Assembly (NCBI GenBank): GCA_016630955.3
Contig: CM049988.1
Coordinates: forward strand, 1,612,001-1,676,000
DNA from: Didymella arachidicola
Taxonomy: Eukaryota; Ascomycota; Dothideomycetes; Pleosporales; Didymellaceae
Length of the DNA stretch: 64,000 nucleotides
Direction of reading: 5' to 3'
This document shows positions 31,557 to 40,842 of this stretch, in pieces. The notes beneath the pieces are model-generated. The model had not been told where the DNA came from and searched no databases. It saw only the letters and a program-made list of their open reading frames with translations. A program made the position numbers and the translations under genes. Each line of letters begins with the position of its first letter. The stretch's first letter is position 1.

Positions 31557-32459
31557 TTAAAAGTTGGCTGCTGCGTTCGGACGTCCGCCGGGGTTGTGGT
31601 ACTGCTCGAGGTTCGACTGGAACGGCGAGGCGCCCGTGTTGGCGGGCTTGTCGCCGAGGGCAGCACCGGTGCCGGCCATGAGGTCGTCGTCGTCCTCGGT
31701 GACTCGGCTCTGGCGCTTCTTCATGCGCCAGAAGACGAGGGCGATGCCGCCGAGGAGGAGAGCACCGCCGACGCCACCGACGACACCGCCAATGACCTTC
31801 TTGTTGCTCTCGCTCAGGCCGCCGCTGTCGCCGCCGCTGCCGCCCTGGGCCTCCGGGGGGTCGGTGACGGTTGCCTGGCCGGTTGTGGCGAGGAGGGTGC
31901 TGGAGCCAGTGCTAGTGACCTCGGAAGCCTGGCCGTTGACGACAGTGCTGTAGACGGTGGTGTAGAGCTGAACCGACGTGGAGACGAGGGGCGTGGTGCG
32001 GACGATGGCCGTGGTGCGGAGCGACGAGGAGGGTGCGGCTGTTGTGCGTGCCGTCGAGGCAGAGGCTCTTGTCTCGCTGGAGGGGACACGGGCGGTCGAC
32101 GAGGCAGCGGCCGAGTTGTCGTTGTTGTTGTTGTTGTTGCTCGTCGGAGCAGCCTGCGAGCTCGGGGCGGGGGCCTCGGATGTGACGGCGTCGGTCGTGG
32201 CGGGCTCCTGGGAGGTGACGGGAGCGGCCGACGAGGCGGGCGGTGCGCTCGATGCTGGGGCCGACGAGGCCGGGGCCGACGAGGGTGCGGGTGCTGGTGT
32301 GGAGGCGGGCGTGCTGGCTCCGGTGCCCGAGGCCTGGCGCTTCTCGTTGTGGTGCAGGTACTCGTTGATGCCGTCGATGTGCAGGCCGTCGAAGTTGAAG
32401 GCCGACGCCATGGCAGCGAAGGCGAGCAGCGCCACGAACAGCCACGCCTGGCGCAACAT
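31557..32459 (-). CDS. Mucin-like single-pass surface protein (Mid2/Skg6-like)
   Basis: This is a single exon of 300 aa. The signal peptide (about 1-20; LFVALLAFAAMASA) is followed by a short charged stretch with a KR site near residue 40. A long Ser/Thr/Pro/Ala-rich ectodomain follows (about 45-205), with an Asn run encoded by GTT repeats, suited to O-glycosylation. A Gly-rich linker leads into one transmembrane helix (about 218-240; VIGGVVGGVGGALLLGGIALVFW) flanked by MKKRQ. The cytosolic tail is acidic then Asn/Pro-rich, ending AAANF. This is the layout of fungal wall-stress sensors and Axl2/Skg6-type membrane proteins. It has no WSC or CFEM domain, so a specific role is not assigned. Confidence 0.85.
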   Translation of the reverse strand: MLRQAWLFVALLAFAAMASAFNFDGLHIDGINEYLHHNEKRQASGTGASTPASTPAPAPSSAPASSAPASSAPPASSAAPVTSQEPATTDAVTSEAPAPSSQAAPTSNNNNNNDNSAAASSTARVPSSETRASASTARTTAAPSSSLRTTAIVRTTPLVSTSVQLYTTVYSTVVNGQASEVTSTGSSTLLATTGQATVTDPPEAQGGSGGDSGGLSESNKKVIGGVVGGVGGALLLGGIALVFWRMKKRQSRVTEDDDDLMAGTGAALGDKPANTGASPFQSNLEQYHNPGGRPNAAANF

Positions 32460-33300
32460 GTCGCAGTGGGGAGGTCGGGGGAGGGAGCGAGGGTGCTGGC
32501 GGCTGACGCGTTGCAGCGACGTCGACGGGCTGGCTGCAGGGGCTAGGAGATGTTGATGGTAGATGGTGGTGTTGATGCTGTTCGGCAGAGGCGGTGCCGT
32601 GACAAATACGGGGGGCTAGCGAGGGCGTGAAGAGGAGGAAGCAACAAGAGACAAAAGAGAGAAAAATGGAGAGCGTCGCACGACGGCGATGGCGCGGATG
32701 AGCCGATGTGGTGCGGCAGATGACAGAGGCCTTCGTGTTCAGGTGGGCCGCCTCAAAATAGCAGAGCGCGCAGGGCAGGCCATGGCAGGGCAGGCCATGG
32801 CAGGGCAGGCCATGGCAGGGCAGGACCGCCGGCGCAACCCGCAGCAGCGCCCTGCATGGATTGGGGCCGAGTCTGCGTTCCAGCCACGACTGTCTGCGAA
32901 AATTCTCCCCCAACACACTCCTGCAGATAGCAGAGCGTGAAGCGCGAGTGCGTCTGGACAAAGTCAAAACGCCAGACGCCCGCCATGTCTCGCCGCGAGC
33001 ACACTGCGAGTGCCTCGACGCTGCACCTGCCCTCGCCCTCAAATTTGCTGGCCCGCCAATTGAGCCTCTGGACGCGGCGAGCCCAGCAGCCAATCAGCGC
33101 CCCGTGATTCCGTCGCCGCCGATCAGCCCTCGCTCTGGCACCCTTTCCGGCGGCTCTGCGTCATAACGGCTGGGGTTCGACCAATTTTCCAAGCCTCGCG
33201 CAAGCTGCAGAGAACCGACCCTCGCAGACTTGTCCACAGTTGCCGTCGTACGAGCACTCGCAGTAAACACCACCACCACCACTTCCTCCACGCCGTCAAG
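32460..33300. promoter_or_regulatory. Divergent promoter with 15-bp minisatellite and CCAAT box
   Basis: The 841 bp lies between the mucin-like gene and the PQ-loop gene. It includes a 15-bp tandem repeat (32771-32825) and a CCAATCA box (33090-33096) about 205 bp before the PQ-loop ATG. Open frames crossing it are low-complexity shadows. Confidence 0.45.
32771..32825. repeat. 15-bp minisatellite, about 3.7 copies
   Basis: The unit CAGGGCAGGCCATGG is repeated exactly three times (32771-32815), followed by a partial fourth copy (CAGGGCAGG, then divergence). Perfect identity suggests recent expansion. It sits about 310 bp upstream of the mucin-like ATG. Confidence 0.9.
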
Positions 33301-34326
33301 ATGCTCTCTGCTGCGGCCACCGCCGCCGCCCACCACCTGACGACGCGCGAGGCCCTCAGCGGCATCTGGGGCTCCATCAGTCTGTGCGCCTGGATCTTCC
33401 TGCTGGTGAGCCGCCCACGCGACTCCCCCCCAACAGCGAGCTAAACACCCCCAGGTCCCCCAATTGATCGAAAACTACAAGTCCGGCTCCGCAGACGGCA
33501 TCTCGCTCGTCTTCCTAGCCATCTGGTTCATCGGCGATGTCACCAACCTCGCCGGCGCCCTGTGGGCTGGTCTCGTGCCCACCGTCACCGCCCTGGCCAT
33601 GTACTTTTGCGTCGCAGACCTGGTACGTCGCCCTCGTCCTCACGCCCACACACACTGTACTGACCACCCCAGATCCTCATCACCCAGTGCGTCTACTACA
33701 ACACCCTCAACGCCCGCCGCGCCCGCAAGTCCTCAGTACAGTCCGCAAACTCGGTCGAAGCGCCCCTCCTCGGCCGCCGCGACAGCTCCAACGTCGGCCT
33801 GCCCGGCAGCCACAGACGCGACAGCCAAGCCTCGCGCCGCCGCCGCGCATCCTCTCTGCCCACCATCCTCGACGTCGACGAGACCCCCAGCGAATGGCTC
33901 AAGAACACACTCAGCGTCTTTGGCATCCTGGCCGTCGGCGCCGCCGGCTGGGCCATCGCCTGGAAGAGCGGCGTCTGGCTCCCCCAGCCCGTGACCCCCG
34001 GCGACGACGAACCCATCGCCCTGGGCGCCGCGATCCTGGGCTACGCAAGTGCCCTATGCTACCTCGGCGCCCGCATCCCGCAGATCATAAAGAACCAGCG
34101 CGAGTGCTCCTGCGAGGGTCTCAGCCTGCTCTTCTTCATGCTGAGTCTGCTCGGCAACGCGACGTACGGCGCGGGTATATTGTTCCACTCCACCGAGAAG
34201 GAGTACTTCCTCACCAATCTCCCCTGGCTTATTGGCTCGCTGGGCACCATGGTCGAGGACGCTGTTATTTTCATGCAGTTCCGTGCGTTTGGCACCGGCG
34301 AGGCTTTGTCCTCGGTGGACGCGTAG
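33301..34326 (+). CDS. PQ-loop vacuolar cationic amino-acid transporter (Ypq type)
   Basis: Exons 33301-33405, 33455-33622 and 33673-34326 give 308 aa. There are two PQ-loop repeats: LLVPQLIENYKSGSADGISL near the start and LGARIPQIIKNQRECSCEGL in the C-terminal half. About seven hydrophobic helices surround a central Arg/Ser-rich loop (GRRDSS, RRRRASSL). This matches the Ypq1-3/PQLC2 family, which exports lysine and arginine from the vacuole or lysosome. A SEMIP/Rtc2-type member cannot be excluded. The intron positions restore the first PQ motif, which otherwise is broken. It converges on ASN2, with 390 bp between stops. Confidence 0.9.
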
Positions 34327-34716
34327 ATTTTTTTTTTGTACGGCTTGGTTGTATATAAAGGCGTTACGGACGGGGAGCCCTGGGCGTGGCTGGCAAAAGT
34401 ATGCGTCTGGGTTTGATACATTGTCGTGGAAGATAGATGGATGGATAGATACCCAGTCCGGCAGACTCGGAGGATTTATTCTTAGCCTTGCTGTATTGTA
34501 TGTACGTACGAAGATTGGTCAGGACGGTAATGACATGCACGTACCAACAAGCACTTGCCACTTATATCAATCGTATCATGGCATTTCATTCTATGGACTT
34601 GGTGCCGCCTCTACGTCTCCACCACTCTAGCCGAGGAAGAGGAGATCCATATATGTAGCATTCGTAGAAGAGGTCAAAGGACAAGGCCGTGGGTATATGC
34701 CTCTCGCGCGATACAC
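34327..34716. other. Intergenic between convergent PQ-loop and ASN2 genes
   Basis: A T-run directly follows the PQ-loop stop (34328-34337). Both 3' untranslated regions lie here. No gene is seen. Confidence 0.35.
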
Positions 34717-36828
34717 CTACTCTGCGTTCTTGTACTTTTGCTCGTGGACACCAATAGCACTACACACTCGTTAGCAATCTACTCCCCACCATCAAAAAGA
34801 AAAAAGAAAAAAGATCAAACATACCGGCCAGACGGATCCGTCTGCTTGCTCCACGTCGGCGTCCACCTCATAACGGTGCTCGCGCAGCTAGCAGGGAAAT
34901 GCTCGTCGAACATGCAGCGGTACCAATACGCCTCCTTCGTGTCCGGCACATCGCTGCCCCACTCGGGCTTGGGGTTCCTGAGCTGCTCGTCCGAGACCTG
35001 CGCCGCGGCCGTGTCCTTGAGCGCGTCGATCCATCCGTACCCCACGCCATCAGAAAACTGCTCTTTCTGGCGCCACAGGATCTTCTCGGGGAGGTACGCC
35101 GGTGTGTCCGGCTCGTCCGAGGTGTCAAAGGCCTTGCGCAGGATGTACTTCTCGATGCGGTCTTTTGTGATGAGCTTCTCCTTGGGATCAATGTTCATGG
35201 CGAGGTTGAGGAATTCGCGGTCTAGGAAGGGGACGCGGGCTTCGACGCCCCACGCTGATGTGGATTTGTTGGCACGCAGGCAGTCGGCCAAGTGCAGGTT
35301 CTTGACGCGGCGGACGCACTCCTCGTGGAATGCGGCCTTGTCGGGCGCGTTGTGGAAGTACAGGTAACCACCGAAGATCTCGTCGGATCCCTCGCCCGAG
35401 AGGACCATCTTGATGCCCATGGCCTTGATCTTGCGGGAGAGCAGGAACATGGGTGTCGAGGCACGGATCGTGGTGACGTCGAAAGTCTCGAGGTGGAAGA
35501 TGACATCGGAAAGAGCATCGAGTCCCTCCTCGATGGTGAAGGTGAATGTGTGGTGCTTTGTGCCAAGGAAGTCGGCGACTTCGCGTGCGGCAATGGCATC
35601 GGGGGCGTTGGGCAGACCGATGGAGAAGGAGTTGAGCTGACCGAGGATCAAGTCGGTCTGGAGCTGGCCGTCGGCGTCAATACCAACAAGCTCGCTGGGA
35701 TCTGTTGTTGTGCTGTTGGCGTTGGCCTTGTGCTCAGCCGCCTTTCTCCTCGTCTCCTCGTTCAAGCGCAGAGTCTCACGCTGAGCGATCGAAGCGACCA
35801 AACTCGAGTCGAGACCACCAGACAGGAGGACACCGAAAGGTACTTCAGCCATCATGCGCTTGCGCACCGCCTTCTCGAACGCCTGCCTCAGCTCCTTCAA
35901 GTCAAGCGGGTTGGTGGGGATGTTGGAGGGCTCGATAAGCCACTTGGGGTCGTAGTAGCGCGTGAGCGAATCTGTCTTGGAGTCGTAGACATGGCCGGGA
36001 GGGAACGCCTGGATGTCGTCGCAGACGGGGTGCAGGCACTTCAGCTCAGAAGCAAAGTACACAGCGCCAGGGGTCTCGCTCGACCTGCCCATGTAGAATG
36101 TGGTGACACCGATGGGATCGCGGGCAGCGAGCAGTCGGTCGTTCTCCTTGTCGTGGAGGACCCACGAGAACATGCCATCGAGGTGTCGGGGCGCATCGAT
36201 GCCATACTCGAGGTAGAGAGGAATGATGACCTCGCAGTCCGAGTGTGTCTTGAATTCGTAGGGGTTCTTGAGGCTCTTGCGGAGGATGCGGTGGTTGTAA
36301 ATCTCGCCGTTGACAGCCAGAGACACAGTTCCTGCCTTGTTGACGAGCGGCTGAGCGCCAGAGTCTGCCCAGTGTAAGCATTTACCCAAGATATACAAAA
36401 GTGTCGTGTGACCGCATACCAACACCGACGATGGAGAGACGCTCATGGACAAGAACTGCAGGCTGTTAGCACACCTTCGCGAACTGGAGATTTCTGTGTG
36501 CATACTTGTGTCGTTGGCGATATGGTTGCCGCCTGCGGATTGTCAGCTATCGTGCTCGTCGGCGCATTTCAGGTTTCTGTTGCTCACTCCAATCCGGGCC
36601 CCGATGTCGGATTCTGTCCAGTGTCAGTCAATTGAGCTTACCACACCAGCACGGGAGAAATAGACTTACTGCTTGCCCATCTTCAGGGCGGTCGGCTTGA
36701 ACTTCTGGACATCGGGATGTCTGCGCGCCAATCAGTCTTTGTTCAATGCAAAGCAGGAAAGTTTAGGAGGGGCAGTCGCAGTCATTGCAGGCCACAACGT
36801 ACCTGTAGCACGCGAAAATACCACACAT
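34717..36828 (-). CDS. ASN2: Glutamine-hydrolysing asparagine synthetase
   Basis: This enzyme makes asparagine from aspartate, glutamine and ATP in the cytosol. Exons 36828-36803, 36720-36670, 36613-36588, 36532-36506, 36455-36420, 36364-34825 and 34759-34717 give 582 aa. The first five exons are 26, 51, 26, 27 and 36 nt; splicing yields MCGIFACYRHP (Cys2 is the glutaminase nucleophile), RHRGPDWSGNH and VHERLSIVGVDSGAQPL, exactly as the family requires. The synthetase domain has the ATP loop LSGGLDSSLVASI and SGEGSDEIFGGYLYF. The last exon gives AIGVHEQKYKNAE. A TGAGTCA site lies about 90 bp upstream. Confidence 0.96.
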
Positions 36829-37820
36829 TTTGGCTGTATGGAGGGAGAGGACTGAGAGGCAAGAACGGAACGTCACTCAGGGACGTGGACGTTTTTCAAT
36901 GCCGAGCAATCTAAAGTTTGAGTCACTTCACCGTGATGTCTTGCCTCCGGCGACGGCCAGCGGCGACCAGACGGACATGCCCCACTAGCCCACGTTCAGA
37001 ACGCGCCCTAGAGCCGCAGAGAGCGTCGAGCGAATCTAGTGGAACCCGTTATCGCCCAAACCATGGGAAGAATGCCCATGACGCGCGCGGGGAGCCATTC
37101 CACGGGCTGAGAGCGACTCGACTGCAGACGCATGTGAGAACGCATGTGTGATTATGGGCGGAGACTAACACACAAGCACCTCTGACATTCACCGACCATC
37201 ATAGAGATGCTGTAAAACGCTGCTGGAGATCCTCGGGATACTTCCCATCGGCTGTCAAGTCTGTCTCCGCGTACTCTGGGAGCTTGATGGCCTGGCCGGC
37301 CACGATTGCGGCGAGCTTTAGTCACTTTTGACTAATTTGCGGTTGTGGCATCCAGATATCGTAGAAATAAGCGAACCCTAGTTTTGGTGGTGCTACATCA
37401 ATGCGCTCGAGCTGCGAATGCTGATGAGGTCAATTACGACGATCTATAGTCTCCAGGGCTTCTCTCAAGGTGCAAAGCATACGTGATCAAAACTGACAAC
37501 CTTCCGTCTTTCGAGATTCGATTGTATTGATACATCCAACGCTCGTGCGACACTACACGCATTACCATGCCGCTCCCAGCCGTACTCATACTGCTGTAAT
37601 CAAGTACGCTCCAAGTCCTCCAGCGTAGCAGAAGTCAAACACAAGAAATAAGAAATTGTCCAACACCCATGCATTGCTTGTCTACGTCGACTGAACGCTC
37701 ACTGTGCTTGTGTAAACGTCCTTTCGATGACCCACGATCTACACTCCATCAAGAATCCGGGTTCATCATTGGCGCAAGGCGCATGGCTTTTGTCTTCCAA
37801 TCCGGGTATTGCAGAAACGC
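36829..37820. promoter_or_regulatory. ASN2 upstream region (TGAGTCA; AP-1-like inverted pair)
   Basis: No gene is supported in these 992 bp. TGAGTCA at 36919-36925 is a perfect Gcn4/CpcA site, 91 bp before the ASN2 ATG. At 37318-37335, TTAGTCA and TGACTAA form an inverted pair with a 4-bp spacer; TGACTAA is a Yap1-type site. The remainder is the VAP gene 3' flank. Confidence 0.5.
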
Positions 37821-38994
37821 TTAGAACAAGAAGTAGGCAAGCAGGAAGCTCACCAGGCAGAGCAGAGCCGTGATCTGAACGGAGACTCCGCCAGCTGGGA
37901 CTGTCTGCTGAGTGGCGGTGGCAAGCTGGTCCTTTGCGCCGCTGGTGTCAGGCTTGCGCTGGCGAAGACCCTCACTAGTCTGCTGTTTCAACCGTGCGAT
38001 TTGCTGCTTGGCTGCGTCGAGCTGTGCCTGCAGCTCGGCTTGCGATGTGGGAATGGCGTTCGATACGCTTGCTGCAGCTGTGGCCACAGTCTGCTGAACA
38101 CCAGCCACAGCACCAGAGCCAGTTGCAGGGTTGTAAGTCTCGCGCTCGATCTCGCCAAGGTTCTTGCTTCCGGCGGGGCGGTCCTCCATGCGCGAAATAG
38201 GGCCCTGAGCATGGTCTGAAGGTCCACGCACGGGGGTGACGGCGGCTTCGGACTGAGGTGAGGAGAGCAAGGAGTCGCGGCTGACACCGTTGGCTCTTGC
38301 GGGTGTAGAGGAGGACTCGGCATCGGCGGGCAAGAAGAGAACTCTAATCTTCTTCTCTTGGATGGTCGACTTCGCGGTCTGCTCGATGTGTGCCCACTAG
38401 AAACGTAAGGTTTAGTCGCGTGAGCTCGGGGAAAAGCGCCTACCAGAGATCCAACATTGGTGAACTCCTTGTCTGCGGTAACGAGAACAGACTGGACGAG
38501 GAACTTGTCGCGGCACTTGGCGTCTGGCGGTGGGTCCTCCTTCATTGCCTGCAGGAGGACTATGCGCACGTGTTAGCTCCTGATATCCCAATCAGATGGA
38601 TGTGCGCTCTGTGTGGTAGCCGTACTCTGAACTTCGACATCTCGCCCAGGCTCAATACGTCCGCTGTTTGGCCGAACACAGTATCTGAACACCTTCGTTA
38701 GCCTGGGAGTCCGCATTGAAGAAAGGTGGATGTAGTCGTACTGCTTGGGGGCGGTGGTTTTGACCTACAATTGTTAGCAAGAAGTTCGTATACAATGCAC
38801 TAGACAAAGTAGTAGCGCCCTAATGTGGACTCACCTTGAATGCGACGGGATCCGAGTGAGGGTTCTTGAGACGGAGGGTCTGCGACACCTCTTGCTGGAA
38901 GGGACCTGTCACCCTTAGTATTTGTTATTGCAAGCAGATGCAGACAATGCTTACGCTTGAACCCAAGCTCTACGGGATCGAGCTCAACGGACAT
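37821..38994 (-). CDS. SCS2: VAP-family ER protein (Scs2-like)
   Basis: Scs2/VAP is a tail-anchored ER protein whose MSP domain binds FFAT motifs and forms membrane contact sites. Exons 38994-38955, 38905-38835, 38764-38742, 38684-38626, 38559-38444 and 38396-37821 give 294 aa. The MSP domain (1-125) starts MSVELDPVELGFKRPFQQEV and has LRLKNPHSDPVAFKVKTTAPKQY plus PNSGRIEPG and the KCRDKFLVQS strand. A Ser/Pro-rich linker and a coiled coil (about 225-260) follow. A transmembrane anchor (274-294; ITALLCLVSFLLAYFLF) ends the protein. Exon 3 is only 23 nt. It is divergent from the UBX gene. Confidence 0.93.
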
Positions 38995-39678
38995 GGCGGT
39001 GGTGCGAGGGGGAACGGCGGGTCGTATTGGTAATCGTGGCTGTTGCAGTACCGCGGCTACGTTGTACGGCGCATGCGACAAAGGCGTGTGCTGGGCGATG
39101 GGCACGTGTTCGGTCCGCGGAGGCAGAGTGTAATGCTGTGTAGGGGTTGAGGGTACTCAGGCGTGATGCTGGTGGTGGAGGCAGCAGAGGGAATGTGAAG
39201 GGGACGGTTGTTGTCTCGCTTGCCGTGATGGATCTAGCCAACCCCCGACGTCACAACCTGGTGTGTTTAGTCCCTGTCTAAGACTGCGAGCTCGTCATCA
39301 CCGCAGCCCGGAATTGCGGCATCCCAGCTTACCTGCAAGTGCTCTGGCTAAGGTTACACATCTGCGCTGCTGTAAGTGAAAGTAGCAAACAAACAAACAT
39401 ATCTTTAGTCCAGGGTGCCACGCGCTCGATCATAGATCTATTACTGTGGAAAGTGCGAGTGACTCCACAGATCACCCGCGGTGGACCCCACTAGGTACTG
39501 CTGGAGCTCTCCCTCCACATAAACTCCGAACTACCTACACCACTCTGAATAATCGACGTACACATTTCACCAAGCTACCAGAAGCTTTTGATATCCTTTG
39601 AAAAGCTTGCACCCCTCTAAAAACAGCTACAAAGCCCCGGCGAATAACCTCAATCAGCGGTTACATTGCCACATAATC
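38995..39678. other. VAP/UBX divergent promoter region
   Basis: 684 bp with no gene. The UBX side is CT/CA-rich. An in-frame upstream ATG at 39598 exists but belongs to a non-conserved leader. No strong known motif was found. Confidence 0.35.
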
Positions 39679-40599
39679 ATGTCCGATCAAGAACAGCTCG
39701 TTGCTATGGGCTTCGATCCCGAACGCGCCGCTCTCGCACTCAAGGCTAGCGGCAATCTACAAGGCGCTCTGGACTGGATCGAGAAGAATCAAGACCGCCC
39801 CCTCGACGAGATCAAAGCTGAGCAAGCCTCCGCCGCCGAAGAGCCACCCGAGCTGAAGCCCGGCGAAGAAGCCAAGTCGCTCGTCTGCGAGGACTGTGGC
39901 AAGAAGTTCCGCTCCGTTGCACAGGCTGAGTTCCACGGCAGCAAGACCGGGCATGAAAACTTCGCCGAATCAACCGAAGAGATCGCGCCGCTCACCGACG
40001 CGGAGAAGGCGCAGCGTCTCCAAGAGCTGAAGGAGAAGCTGGCATTGAAGCGTGCCGCACAGGCCGAGCAGGACAAGGAAGACCGTAAGAGGAACGAGCA
40101 GATCCGCATGAAGTCGACAAAGGAATCACAGGATATCAAGGAGGAGCTGGAGAAGAAGGAGCGCATCAAGGAAGCCCAGGCCAAGCGTGCGGAAAAGCTC
40201 GCAGACCAGGAGGCGAAGAAGCGCGTACTGGCCAAGCTCGAAGCAGATAAGCAAGAGCGCAAGAGGAAGGCTGAGGCTGAGAAGGCGGCACGCGCTGGCC
40301 AGGCCCCTCCTCCGGTCCAGGAGCAAAAGGGTCCTATTGCTTCCGGTCCCACCACAAGCAAGCCCGCGAGCGCATATACAGAGGCGCGGCTTGCGCTGCA
40401 GACGTCTGGAGGACGTGTCATTAAGACCTTTCCGGTCGAAACCACATTGTTCGAGGTTGCTCATGCGTTAGAGCAGGATGGCACAGCGGTGACGACATTC
40501 ACCACCAGCTTCCCCAAGAAGACGTACGACAAGAGCGACTTTGGGCTGACGCTCAAAGAGGCTGGTCTGGTGCCGAGTGCTGCCTTGATCATTGGCTGA
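39679..40599 (+). CDS. UBA-C2H2-UBX protein (UBXN1/SAKS1-like)
   Basis: This is a single exon of 306 aa. The UBA domain (about 3-38; LVAMGFDPERAALALKASG) binds ubiquitin. A C2H2 finger uses Cys70, Cys73, His86 and His92 (CEDCGKKFRS...HGSKTGH). A long charged coiled coil (about 105-205) leads to a C-terminal UBX domain (about 225-306; ARLALQTSGGRVIKTF, then SFPKKTYDKSDFGLTLKEAGL), which binds Cdc48/p97. The combination is that of UBXN1/SAKS1, which links ubiquitinated proteins to Cdc48. The ATG at 39679 fits MSDQEQLVAMGF; the one at 39598 would add 27 unrelated residues. It converges on the RecQ gene, 243 bp apart. Confidence 0.93.
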   Translation: MSDQEQLVAMGFDPERAALALKASGNLQGALDWIEKNQDRPLDEIKAEQASAAEEPPELKPGEEAKSLVCEDCGKKFRSVAQAEFHGSKTGHENFAESTEEIAPLTDAEKAQRLQELKEKLALKRAAQAEQDKEDRKRNEQIRMKSTKESQDIKEELEKKERIKEAQAKRAEKLADQEAKKRVLAKLEADKQERKRKAEAEKAARAGQAPPPVQEQKGPIASGPTTSKPASAYTEARLALQTSGGRVIKTFPVETTLFEVAHALEQDGTAVTTFTTSFPKKTYDKSDFGLTLKEAGLVPSAALIIG

Positions 40600-40842
40600 A
40601 TCTATACACCAAAGTTGGAGAGCGCCTAGAGATTGCTCTCCTCTACACGACTGTCACGAAAAGATGCATTGTGGGCGTTCAGATAGGACTAGGAGACGTT
40701 GATATGTAGAAAACAAGACCCGATGGCCACAACATGCCATCCAAGATGTGAATTTGCTGAAGTCTTTCTGCCATCAGTCGGTTCGCCGTACGCCTATGGT
40801 GCCCATTCTATAATAACGCCCACCCAGTCATGCCTCCTTTAC

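Noticed and set aside
31521..32546. Long plus-strand frame (341 codons) opposite the mucin-like gene
   Set aside because: It is a shadow of the Ser/Thr/Ala-rich gene on the minus strand; composition is Arg/Gly/Val-rich with no motif.
31912..33093. Minus-strand frame of 393 codons overlapping the mucin-like gene and the minisatellite
   Set aside because: It crosses the promoter and minisatellite in another frame and is low-complexity; the 300-aa frame with signal peptide and membrane helix is clearly the real one.
33170..33182. GGGTTCGACCAA resembling a tRNA B-box
   Set aside because: No matching A-box, acceptor stem or cloverleaf could be found around it.
35292..36377. Plus-strand frame of 361 codons opposite ASN2
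   Set aside because: Antisense shadow of the asparagine synthetase exon.
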